Part shown: piece after piece, positions 6,523 through 11,999 of the stretch
Numbering within the stretch: the first letter of the stretch is position 1
How the letters are laid out: every line of letters starts with the position of its first letter
NCBI GenBank assembly: GCA_964413905.1
Contig: CAYPUG010000081.1
Location: 1-12,223 of the forward strand
Reading direction: 5' to 3'
Length of the DNA stretch: 12,223 nucleotides
Source of the DNA: CAYPUG01 sp964413905
Lineage (GTDB): Bacteria > Chloroflexota > Anaerolineae > JAADDB01
Position numbers and translations under genes: made by a program
The notes under the pieces: model-generated
The model's database searches: none
What the model saw: only the letters and a program-made list of their open reading frames with translations
What the model was told of the DNA's origin: nothing

Positions 6523-8018
6523 GATCGCAGTGCCTCCAAACGAGCCGCCCATCGCCACGCGGAGCGGGTTTCGGCCGAGTCATGGGGGTGCAGGGCCACG
6601 GTGGCCTCGCGTTCCCTTTCATAAGCGAGCAAGGCCGCGACAATAGCGACGATAGAACGTTTTTCCGCTTGCGTGTGTGGATTCAAGTTGAACCGTTCCA
6701 CAAATCCTGTGTCCAGTGCGCCGGCAATGAACTGGGTGCTGTTCATCACCTGGATGTGGAAGGGGATAATGGTCTTGATGCCACCGATGCGGTATTCCTC
6801 CAGGGCTCGACGCATGCGCAAAATCGCCTCGGCTCGCGTTTCTCCCCAGGCAATGAGTTTGGCCACCATGGGATCGTAATAGAGACTGACTTCCATGCCC
6901 TCGTACAGGCTGGACTCCACACGTACGCCGGGGCCGGTGGGTTCTTTGAGATAGGTTACTCTACCTCCCGTGGGCATAAAGTTATTGAAGGGATCCTCCG
7001 CGGTGATGCGACACTCGATGGCCCAGCCTTTGATGTGCACATCTTCCTGTTTCCAACGAAGGCGTCGGCCGGCCGCAATGGTCAATTGCTCCTTGACGAT
7101 ATCGATGCCGGTGACGACTTCGGTCACCGGGTGTTCCACTTGTAAACGGGTGTTCATCTCTAAGAAGTAGAAATTCCCGTCCGGGGCGAGGAGGAATTCT
7201 ACCGTCCCTGCGTTGGTGTAGCCAACGGCCTTGGCCGCGCGTACGGCCACTTCACCCATACGGCGCCGCAGGTCTTCATCCACCGCGGGAGAGGGCGCTT
7301 CCTCAATGAGTTTTTGATGTCGACGCTGGATGGAACACTCACGCTCTCCTAGGTAAATGACGTTGCCGTAATGGTCGGCCAGTATTTGGACTTCCACGTG
7401 TCGCGCGTTCTCGATGACCTTTTCCAGGTAAACCCGATCGTCTCCGAACGCGGCCTTTGCTTCCCGACGCGCCGCGGCTAAGGCTCGCGGCAACTCCTCG
7501 GATGTGCGGACAATGCGCATGCCCTTTCCCCCGCCACCGGCCGCGGCCTTAATGAGCACCGGGTAGCCGATCTTCTCGGCGGCGGCCAACGCTTCATCAT
7601 CTGAAATACCTTCATCGGTACCGGGCACAATGGGGACGCCCGCGGCTTTCATGGTCTTGCGGGCTTGTACTTTATCCCCCATGGCCCGGATAGCGTCGGG
7701 AGAGGGGCCAATAAAGGTGATACCTGCGTCAATACACATTTGAGCAAAGTCGGCATTCTCCGCGAGGAAGCCATAACCCGGGTGAATCGCATCCGCACCG
7801 GCCTTTTTGGCGACCTCGATGATGCGGTCCATGCGGAGGTAGGACTCACTGGCCGGTGCCGGGCCGATGTAGTACGCTTCTTCCGCGTATCGCACGTGGA
7901 GGGCTGTACGATCCGGTTCGGAATACACCGCTACCGTTCGTAGCCCCCGTTCTTCACACGCGCGGAGGATACGAATCGCGATTTCTCCACGATTCGCTAC
8001 AAGCACCTTTTTGAACAT
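6519..8018 (-). CDS. accC: Biotin carboxylase subunit of an acetyl-/propionyl-CoA carboxylase
   Basis: The product has 499 residues; it carboxylates carrier-bound biotin with ATP and bicarbonate. Domains in order: N-terminal Rossmann-like domain (MFKKVLVANRGEIAIRILRA), ATP-grasp with Lys116, Lys157 and the glycine loop GGGGKGM (161-167), the signature LEMNTRLQVEHPVTE (Glu287, Asn289, Arg291), and a C-terminal domain with ECRITAEDP. About 45 residues beyond the usual AccC end (YEREREATV...WRWAARLEALRS) resemble the linker that in single-chain alpha subunits enters the BT domain. The start at 8018 has AAGGAG about 5 nt upstream; the in-frame ATG at 8057 lies inside a hairpin loop and is not used. 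It is the first gene of the operon with the carrier, mutase and UspA. I saw no good promoter between its ATG and the upstream hairpins. Confidence 0.94.
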   Translation of the reverse strand: MFKKVLVANRGEIAIRILRACEERGLRTVAVYSEPDRTALHVRYAEEAYYIGPAPASESYLRMDRIIEVAKKAGADAIHPGYGFLAENADFAQMCIDAGITFIGPSPDAIRAMGDKVQARKTMKAAGVPIVPGTDEGISDDEALAAAEKIGYPVLIKAAAGGGGKGMRIVRTSEELPRALAAARREAKAAFGDDRVYLEKVIENARHVEVQILADHYGNVIYLGERECSIQRRHQKLIEEAPSPAVDEDLRRRMGEVAVRAAKAVGYTNAGTVEFLLAPDGNFYFLEMNTRLQVEHPVTEVVTGIDIVKEQLTIAAGRRLRWKQEDVHIKGWAIECRITAEDPFNNFMPTGGRVTYLKEPTGPGVRVESSLYEGMEVSLYYDPMVAKLIAWGETRAEAILRMRRALEEYRIGGIKTIIPFHIQVMNSTQFIAGALDTGFVERFNLNPHTQAEKRSIVAIVAALLAYEREREATVALHPHDSAETRSAWRWAARLEALRS

Positions 8019-8040
8019 GCGAACTCCTTTCCCCTGTACG

Positions 8041-8070
8041 GAAAACCCCCCGCACATGCAGGGGGTTTTC
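8041..8070 (-). terminator. Terminator-like hairpin in the accC leader: ferredoxin terminator or attenuator
   Basis: A perfect 10-bp stem, 8041-8050 with 8061-8070 (GAAAACCCCC / GGGGGTTTTC), has a 10-nt loop. It has A and T ends on both strands, so it is bidirectional in form with a short four-T tail. It lies 22 nt upstream of the accC ATG and 118 nt after the ferredoxin stop, leaving no room for an accC promoter downstream of it. Confidence 0.6.
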
Positions 8071-8090
8071 GCTATGTCGTCGCGAGGAAC

Positions 8091-8110
8091 GGGCGGGGTG
8101 TTCCCCGCCC
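8091..8110 (-). other. Second GC-rich stem-loop in the ferredoxin-accC gap
   Basis: GGGCGGGG (8091-8098) pairs with CCCCGCCC (8103-8110) around a 4-nt loop, a perfect 8-bp stem. No T-run follows on the minus strand. On the plus strand CTCAATTTT follows, but no gene is transcribed towards it. It lies directly before the terminator-like hairpin on the minus-strand transcript. Confidence 0.45.
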
Positions 8111-8188
8111 CTCAATTTTCACACCTGTTGGGGATAACCGATAAAATGCCTCAGAGTGAACTGCGCTGCCGCAGGCGATCCTACAACA

Positions 8189-8467
8189 TCATTGAATCTG
8201 TTCCAGGGCACTGTACCCCGGTCCTTCGGTAAAGAAGCGAGCATTCGCCTCGATGTCCGCCTTGTACTCTTCGGGTACTTCATCCTCGGGGAAGATAGCA
8301 TCCACAGGACATTCGGGCACGCACGCACCGCAGTCAATGCAGGTATCAGGGTCGATGTAGTAGAGGGGCCACTCATCCTCAGGAATGCCGGGAACGATAC
8401 ATTCGACCGGACATACCTCCATGCAAGCACCGTCGCGTACGCACAGGCTGGTAATTACATGTGTCAT
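8189..8467 (-). CDS. Dicluster ferredoxin (3Fe-4S or Asp-ligated 4Fe-4S plus 4Fe-4S)
   Basis: The product has 92 residues, a small soluble electron carrier. Cluster motif 1 is C9-x2-D12-x2-C15-x3-C19-P, with Asp in place of the usual second cysteine; Cys23 is extra. Motif 2 is a complete C43-x2-C46-x2-C49-x3-C53-P (CIDCGACVPECP). By analogy with known Asp-containing ferredoxins (Pyrococcus furiosus, Desulfovibrio africanus FdIII), cluster 1 may be a [3Fe-4S] or an Asp-ligated [4Fe-4S]. The C-terminal ~35 residues are acidic, like the tails of Thermus and Azotobacter seven-iron ferredoxins. The start has AGGAGG about 7 nt upstream. It has its own promoter (8590-8618), a ~116-nt leader with two stem-loops, and runs towards accC. 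Electron partners are not visible here. Confidence 0.92.
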   Translation of the reverse strand: MTHVITSLCVRDGACMEVCPVECIVPGIPEDEWPLYYIDPDTCIDCGACVPECPVDAIFPEDEVPEEYKADIEANARFFTEGPGYSALEQIQ

Positions 8468-8501
8468 GGGAATCCCTCCTTTTACTCAAAGGGTTCAGAT
8501 T

Positions 8502-8560
8502 GAGCGTCCATTGTGTGGAACGCTCCATGGGATACTGTGGTGGTCCTTATCTCTGACCAC
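8502..8560 (-). other. Structured 5' leader of the ferredoxin gene (two stem-loops)
   Basis: In the predicted leader (about 8583-8468), GTGGTC (8540-8545) pairs with GACCAC (8555-8560). Separately GAGCG-TCCA (8502-8510) pairs with TGGA-CGCTC (8516-8525) with one bulged base. The ribosome binding site is not inside either stem, so any regulatory effect is speculative. Confidence 0.3.
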
Positions 8561-8589
8561 ACCCATGCAACAACCTTCACACATGGCCC

Positions 8590-8618
8590 ATTGTAGGGCA
8601 TCGGTGGATGAATGTCAA
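8590..8618 (-). promoter_or_regulatory. Predicted strong sigma-70-type promoter of the ferredoxin gene
   Basis: Minus strand: perfect TTGACA (8618-8613), 17-bp spacer, TACAAT (8595-8590, 5 of 6). It is the best promoter match in the window. Transcription would start near 8583. Confidence 0.7.
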
Positions 8619-8673
8619 GACCTCAATTGAACGTAGATGGGCATGTATGTTAGATTCGCAGCACAATTTCTTC

Positions 8674-8761
8674 TACCGGCAGGGCGTAACGCACATGATT
8701 ATCTTGTCCAACAACCGTTCTGAAGAACTATTAGGCGGGCGCAGAAATGCCCTTACCGGTA
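8674..8761. other. Possible long-range stem-loop of unknown role
   Basis: TACCGG (8674-8679) pairs with CCGGTA (8756-8761) and GGGC (8682-8685) with GCCC (8749-8752), separated by a small internal loop. Inside is a short hairpin GTTC-TGAA-GAAC. The enclosed span is about 63 nt, so chance pairing cannot be excluded. Confidence 0.25.
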
Positions 8762-8843
8762 TACCTAGGAAGAGGGGTTCCTCCGGCCGTCCGAAGTTCG
8801 TTTGTACAAGGACACCTACTGTATAGCCTCCGCCCTCTGGTGG

Positions 8844-8936
8844 TATAACTCGGCTCGCGGTGCCGTTGCCTCCTTTCCAGCCAAAACATGAGGTACCCGT
8901 GCCGGCACCTACCGCGCCTTCAGGCCCAGAGTTATA
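8844..8936. ncRNA. Candidate structured RNA: 93-nt extended imperfect hairpin
   Basis: Four helices stack in nested order. TATAACTC-GG (8844-8853) pairs with CC-A-GAGTTATA (8926-8936). CGCGGT (8856-8861) pairs with ACCGCG (8911-8916). GCCG (8862-8865) pairs with CGGC (8903-8906). TGCCTC (8867-8872) pairs with GAGGTA (8890-8895, one G-T). Together about 26 base pairs leave a 17-nt apical loop. It matches no RNA family I recognise on either strand. Alternatively the outer arms are an inverted-repeat protein site, since the right arm also forms a -10 box on the minus strand. Transcription is not shown. Confidence 0.3.
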
Positions 8937-8959
8937 ATAGAAGTTGAATAAAACGGCAA
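8931..8959 (-). promoter_or_regulatory. Weak second minus-strand promoter candidate
   Basis: Minus strand: TTGCCG (8959-8954, 4 of 6), 17-bp spacer, TATAAC (8936-8931, 5 of 6). It would fire leftwards through the 8844-8936 structure towards the ferredoxin gene, either as a long leader or a separate small RNA. Only two boxes support it. Confidence 0.3.
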
Positions 8960-8972
8960 ACCCGATAGGGGA

Positions 8973-8994
8973 CTTTCAAGTGCCTTTCAGGTGC
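8973..8994 (+). repeat. 11-bp tandem direct repeat CTTTCARGTGC x2
   Basis: CTTTCAAGTGC (8973-8983) is followed directly by CTTTCAGGTGC (8984-8994), differing at one base. The core CAGGTGC recurs at 9133-9139, five bases before the -35 box of the thioredoxin promoter. Spacing of one helical turn suggests a protein-binding site. Confidence 0.4.
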
Positions 8995-9028
8995 AGGGCT
9001 TTTCAGAGATCTTACACCCAGGGACAAA

Positions 9029-9066
9029 CGGGTAGGCAATGGCATCGCCGTCGCCTACCCGACGGC
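9029..9066. other. Strong hairpin with a competing alternative fold
   Basis: CGGGTAGGC (9029-9037) pairs with GCCTACCCG (9053-9061), a perfect 9-bp stem with inner GGC/GCC pairs. The alternative GCCGTCG (9047-9053) with CGACGGC (9060-9066) is a 7-bp stem with a 6-nt loop and excludes it. An outer 10-bp inverted repeat, AGGGCTTTTC (8995-9004) and GAAAAGCCCT (9116-9125), encloses both. No T-run follows on the plus strand; on the minus strand only TTTGTC follows. Confidence 0.4.
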
Positions 9067-9143
9067 CTTACGATGACTCAACCGCCGATACATCGTCTTC
9101 GTGTGTTAGAGCATGGAAAAGCCCTATTCAGGCAGGTGCCCTT

Positions 9144-9172
9144 TTGCCCAAGCCTGTTGGAATGGTTATACT
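9144..9172 (+). promoter_or_regulatory. Predicted sigma-70-type promoter of the thioredoxin operon
   Basis: TTGCCC (9144-9149, 4 of 6), 17-bp spacer, TATACT (9167-9172, 5 of 6). It gives a leader of about 130 nt before the thioredoxin ATG. Confidence 0.5.
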
Positions 9173-9194
9173 ATGGATGTTGGCCGACGGATAT

Positions 9195-9273
9195 ATCACG
9201 TTTTATGGACTTTTGCGTAGAGCGCGCGTAGAAATTCTGCGCTTTTTCTACGTCAGAATCCGTAAAACACGAT
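9195..9273 (+). promoter_or_regulatory. Long stem-loop in the thioredoxin operon leader, with two pairing registers
   Basis: Positions 9195-9209 pair with 9259-9273 (13 of 15 pairs, one G-T, a 2x2 mismatch). The helix then continues with TTTTG (9211-9215) and CAGAA (9254-9258). Next, TTTCTACG (9245-9252) can pair with CGTAGAAA at 9227-9234 or, by its TCTACG part, with CGTAGA at 9216-9221. The two left-hand copies form a direct repeat GCGTAGA (9215-9221, 9226-9232) 11 bp apart. It lies 36 nt upstream of the ATG and does not cover the ribosome binding site. It could be an RNA switch, a stabilising 5' structure or a DNA operator. Confidence 0.4.
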
Positions 9274-9308
9274 GTATCTATCCATCAGATTGTTCGGGAG
9301 GGATGTAG

Positions 9309-9719
9309 ATGGGCTTTTTGGACAACTTAAAGCGCCTTCTGGTAGAAGAGGAACAATCATCTGAGGTTGTGGAATTCTCCGCGGAGGACTTTGAGGAGAT
9401 TAAACCACGTCACCTTTCAGAGGACGAGTTTTACGAGGTCATTCAGGAAGGAGTGACGTTGGTGGACTTCTGGGCCGAGTGGTGTGTTCCTTGTCACGCG
9501 GTGGCTCCCGCGGTGGAGGAGTTGGCCCGGAATTACGGGGATCAGGCGGTAATTGCCAAACTCAACGTGGACGATTACCCGTCCGTGGCCGCGAATTTGG
9601 GGATTATGGGAATCCCTTCACTTATTGTCTTTAAGGATGGTCAAGAGTTCAAGCGGTTCATCGGTGTTCAGTCATATGGGGCCTTGGCCGCTGCCGTGGA
9701 AGCCGCCTTGTCCTCATAA
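9309..9719 (+). CDS. Thioredoxin-family protein with WCVPC active site and N-terminal extension
   Basis: The product has 136 residues. The thioredoxin fold covers ~35-136: LVDFWAEWCVPC (buried Asp53, redox cysteines Cys59 and Cys62), KLNVDDYPSVAANLGI, and the cis-proline loop MGIPSLIVF (Pro103). The active site is C-V-P-C rather than C-G-P-C; a Val there should change redox potential and partner choice. Residues 1-34 (MGFLDNLKRLLVEEEQSS...) are an extra acidic segment starting with a short amphipathic helix. There is no signal peptide, so it is cytoplasmic, possibly membrane-associated. The start is fixed by GGGAGG about 7 nt upstream. It is the first gene of a plus-strand operon with two membrane proteins, a glycosyltransferase and a GAF protein. 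Function: dithiol-disulfide reductase; the target is unknown. Confidence 0.9.
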   Translation: MGFLDNLKRLLVEEEQSSEVVEFSAEDFEEIKPRHLSEDEFYEVIQEGVTLVDFWAEWCVPCHAVAPAVEELARNYGDQAVIAKLNVDDYPSVAANLGIMGIPSLIVFKDGQEFKRFIGVQSYGALAAAVEAALSS

Positions 9720-9734
9720 GTGGGGCTTGTACCC

Positions 9735-10049
9735 ATGACCTGGTCTGTTCATGAGTTTGTCTGGTTTGCTCGACAGTTACCCTGGGTTGTTGGCCTGGCC
9801 GTTATTGTGGCCGCGCTGAGTTGGGGGCATTGGGTTGCGATGGTCACCGGCCAAGGGCATGGGAAGGTGTGGATGCAGCCCCAATACGGGGCTGCCTTTT
9901 CCTGTGGGATGCTGGGGGTGGCCGTAGGTATTGCGTTGAATTCCTTTTACACGTGGGAGCCGTATGTCGCAGGAGGACTGGCTGTGTACTTTCTGGTTCA
10001 AACCGTACGTCTCACGTGGGTGTATATGCACCAAAGGGGGGCGACATGA
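9735..10049 (+). CDS. Small hypothetical membrane protein, three transmembrane helices
   Basis: The product has 104 residues from the ATG at 9735. A GTG at 9720 directly after the thioredoxin stop is an alternative start, but neither has a strong ribosome binding site. Hydrophobic segments lie at about 15-37, 50-71 and 76-98; a polar loop GQGHGKVWMQPQ separates the first two. I recognise no family or catalytic motif. The stop overlaps the next start as ATGA, so the two are translationally coupled and probably act together in the membrane. Confidence 0.75.
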   Translation: MTWSVHEFVWFARQLPWVVGLAVIVAALSWGHWVAMVTGQGHGKVWMQPQYGAAFSCGMLGVAVGIALNSFYTWEPYVAGGLAVYFLVQTVRLTWVYMHQRGAT

Positions 10050-10906
10050 AACGTCATGGCAAGGCGGGATTGTATTGGGGCGTGGGCTTGTTCCTTGTTG
10101 GGCTCTTCTTCACTTTTTTCACGTTTGGTCGTTTACGGTCGTATCAGAATGAGGTGACTTGGGTGACCATAGGAGGGCTTGGACTTGCCGGTTTGGCCGT
10201 TCTCGCCTATTCGCTGCTTCGGCCGGAGCGGTGGTGGTCCTTCATTCCGGCCTTCCTGCTTCTCGGCATGGCCGGAGTGGTATATTTCGGCGTTATGCGT
10301 CAGGCACCGGGGATCTGGCAGGCCGCGATCATTTTCCTTTCTCTGGCCTTGGCCCATCTCATCATCTTTCTGACCTCGATAGAAGAACGGTGGTGGGCGT
10401 GGGTTTCTGCCGGCACTTTTTTCCTCTTCACGGGCATTTTGATCGCGGGCCATCATTTAAGCGCCACGATGATCGTGTTGATGTTGCTCTTGGGCCTGGC
10501 CTTGATTTTTTATGTGCTGTACCTGGTGATGCCCCACAAGCGGCAACGATGGTGGAGTTTAACGTTGGCTACGGCCTTGGCCATTGTCGGTGGATTCACG
10601 TTCTCGGCTGCTCCGGAAACATCGTCATCGTGGGCAAATTATTGGCCTTTGCTGCTCATCCTTCTGGGTATCGCTTTGCTGGTCCGGTACTTGGTGCAGG
10701 TGTTGACCGCGGCCGAGCGTCAGGAGGCGGCCCTCCGGCCGGGTGTTCCTTCCCCCTCGTCGCAAGAGGCGAGTGTTTCACCTGCTGCAGCGGCGTCTGC
10801 TGAAGGCGTTGTGGACGCGGTTTCCGATGTCTCTGAGTCATATGCAGCGTCTCGTGAAGCAGAGGAAGCCTCGACGGATGAGGGGTCTTCGTTGGGGGGC
10901 CAATAA
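10046..10906 (+). CDS. Hypothetical 8-TM membrane protein built from four ~53-residue repeats
   Basis: The product has 286 residues. Eight hydrophobic helices come as four helix pairs. The motif RWW recurs at residues 62-64, 115-117 and 168-170, exactly 53 apart, each at the start of a helix pair (RWWSFIPAF, RWWAWVSAG, RWWSLTLAT). Tyr10-Trp11 sits at the corresponding place in the first unit. Residues ~222-286 are a soluble, Ala/Ser/Glu-rich low-complexity tail, cytoplasmic if the repeats have even topology. The start is set by the ATGA overlap with the previous gene and AGGGGGG upstream; a longer in-frame reading from 9821 overlaps that gene completely and is rejected. I have seen similar RWW-containing multi-pass proteins in Chloroflexota but know no function. 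It is followed 12 nt later by the glycosyltransferase. Confidence 0.85.
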   Translation: MKRHGKAGLYWGVGLFLVGLFFTFFTFGRLRSYQNEVTWVTIGGLGLAGLAVLAYSLLRPERWWSFIPAFLLLGMAGVVYFGVMRQAPGIWQAAIIFLSLALAHLIIFLTSIEERWWAWVSAGTFFLFTGILIAGHHLSATMIVLMLLLGLALIFYVLYLVMPHKRQRWWSLTLATALAIVGGFTFSAAPETSSSWANYWPLLLILLGIALLVRYLVQVLTAAERQEAALRPGVPSPSSQEASVSPAAAASAEGVVDAVSDVSESYAASREAEEASTDEGSSLGGQ

Positions 10907-10918
10907 ACAGGAGGACGT

Positions 10919-11983
10919 ATGCGCATCGCCGTAATTTCCTACGAGTTTCCCCCAAACGTCGGTGGGATTTCCGAATACGTAGGACAAGTGGCTTGGCGGT
11001 TGGCGCAAAAACACGAAGTGGGTGTATGGGCCCCTCCTCCGTACGCTCCCTTGCCGGGCAATGAGGCCCTTCCTTCCACGCCGTACCAACGTTTTGACAT
11101 GCCCCGTACCCTGTGGGGATTACGGCACGCATTGGCCCGTTGGCGTCCGGACCGGATCTTAGTGGGGCATACGGAGTTACCTCTGTTGGCCGCGGCCTGG
11201 CTGGTCGCCCGTACCCGGTATATGGCCATTGCATACGGCAATGACTTTCTTGGCGCTCAGCGGACATGGCATCGTCCGTTGGTGAACTACCTGTTAGCCC
11301 ATGCCCGTCCGTTGATCACCATTTCCCAGAGCAGTGCGCGGCGGTTACACATGTTGGGTATCCCTAATCCCGTAGTAATTTATCCCGGCACCGATCCCCA
11401 ACGCTTTCACCCGCCCGATGCGCCTCCTGCCGGGCCGTTTACGTTGTTGAGTGTTGGCCGACTGGTGCCACGCAAAGGGGTGGATACGGCCATCCGCGCT
11501 TTAGCCCGTTTGCGTAAGGCGAACGCAGATCTGTTATACCTCATTGCCGGTCGTGGACCTGAACGGCCCCGGCTACAGCGTTTAGCCCGTGACTTAGGTG
11601 TTGAGGAACACGTTCGATTTCTAGGCGGCGTATCTTCCTCAGATCTGCCCGATGTGTACAGACGAGCCCATGTGTTTGTTCTCCCCTTACGTGAGGAATC
11701 TCAAGCGGATTCTGTGGAAGGGTTCGGCATGGTCTTTTTGGAGGCGGCCGCGACCGCGATTCCATCGGTCGCGGGGAACAGCGGTGGGGCGGCCGAGGCT
11801 GTTCGAGATGGGGAGACCGGTTTCCTGGTGCCTCCGTCCAATGTGGACGCGGTGGCTGAAGCGGTACAGCGCCTGTTGGACGATGAGGTGCTCCGCCTGG
11901 AAATGGGACACAACGGTCGACGCTGGGTCGAGGAGGAAATGAACTGGGACCGGGTTGTCCGCGATTTTGAACATTGGCTTTAG
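10919..11983 (+). CDS. Family 4 (GT-B) glycosyltransferase
   Basis: The product has 354 residues with two Rossmann domains. The N-terminal acceptor domain opens MRIAVISYEFPPNVGGISEYV, with the Gly-Gly loop (15-16) typical of GT4. The C-terminal donor domain starts near 172 with LLSVGRLVPRKGVD (Arg181, Lys186 as phosphate-binding residues). It carries the E-x7-E motif as E267-GFGMVFL-E275, followed by the nucleotide-binding GNSGGAAEAV segment. The enzyme should be a retaining transferase using an NDP-sugar at the inner membrane face; donor and acceptor cannot be told. There is no signal peptide or transmembrane helix. AGGAGG lies 4 nt before the ATG. It sits between the repeat membrane protein (12 nt) and the GAF protein (16 nt), in the same operon. 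Confidence 0.93.
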   Translation: MRIAVISYEFPPNVGGISEYVGQVAWRLAQKHEVGVWAPPPYAPLPGNEALPSTPYQRFDMPRTLWGLRHALARWRPDRILVGHTELPLLAAAWLVARTRYMAIAYGNDFLGAQRTWHRPLVNYLLAHARPLITISQSSARRLHMLGIPNPVVIYPGTDPQRFHPPDAPPAGPFTLLSVGRLVPRKGVDTAIRALARLRKANADLLYLIAGRGPERPRLQRLARDLGVEEHVRFLGGVSSSDLPDVYRRAHVFVLPLREESQADSVEGFGMVFLEAAATAIPSVAGNSGGAAEAVRDGETGFLVPPSNVDAVAEAVQRLLDDEVLRLEMGHNGRRWVEEEMNWDRVVRDFEHWL

Positions 11984-11999
11984 GGGCGAGGGGGAAACC

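Larger units (their letters stand above)
8619..9143. other. Long non-coding stretch between divergent transcription units
   Basis: About 525 bases lie between the ferredoxin promoter and the thioredoxin promoter. Plus-strand open frames of 72 codons (8608-8826) and 95 codons (8944-9231) exist, but they lack ribosome binding sites, resemble no family I know, and the second crosses the predicted thioredoxin promoter. I found no tRNA, tmRNA, SRP RNA or RNase P RNA core in it. What it does hold is several stem-loops and an 11-bp tandem repeat, listed separately. Confidence 0.6.

Noticed and set aside
6523..6558. ATG start of the biotin carrier at 6558
   Set aside because: It overlaps accC by 40 nt, adds a Gly-rich stretch unlike the family, and the GTGA-coupled start at 6522 has its own GGAGG.
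8608..8826. 72-codon open frame on the plus strand
   Set aside because: It starts over the ferredoxin promoter on the opposite strand, has no ribosome binding site, and its composition looks random.
8955..8962. GGCAAACC resembling the core of a c-di-GMP-I riboswitch
   Set aside because: Only this 8-base string matches; the tetraloop helix, the GGGACGCAAAGCC segment and the third helix are missing.
8944..9231. 95-codon open frame on the plus strand
   Set aside because: No ribosome binding site, no familiar motif, and it crosses the predicted thioredoxin promoter and leader hairpin.
9821..10045. Longer reading of the 8-TM protein from 9821
   Set aside because: It would overlap the 3-TM gene in another frame over its whole length; the ATGA overlap at 10046 gives a normal membrane-protein start.
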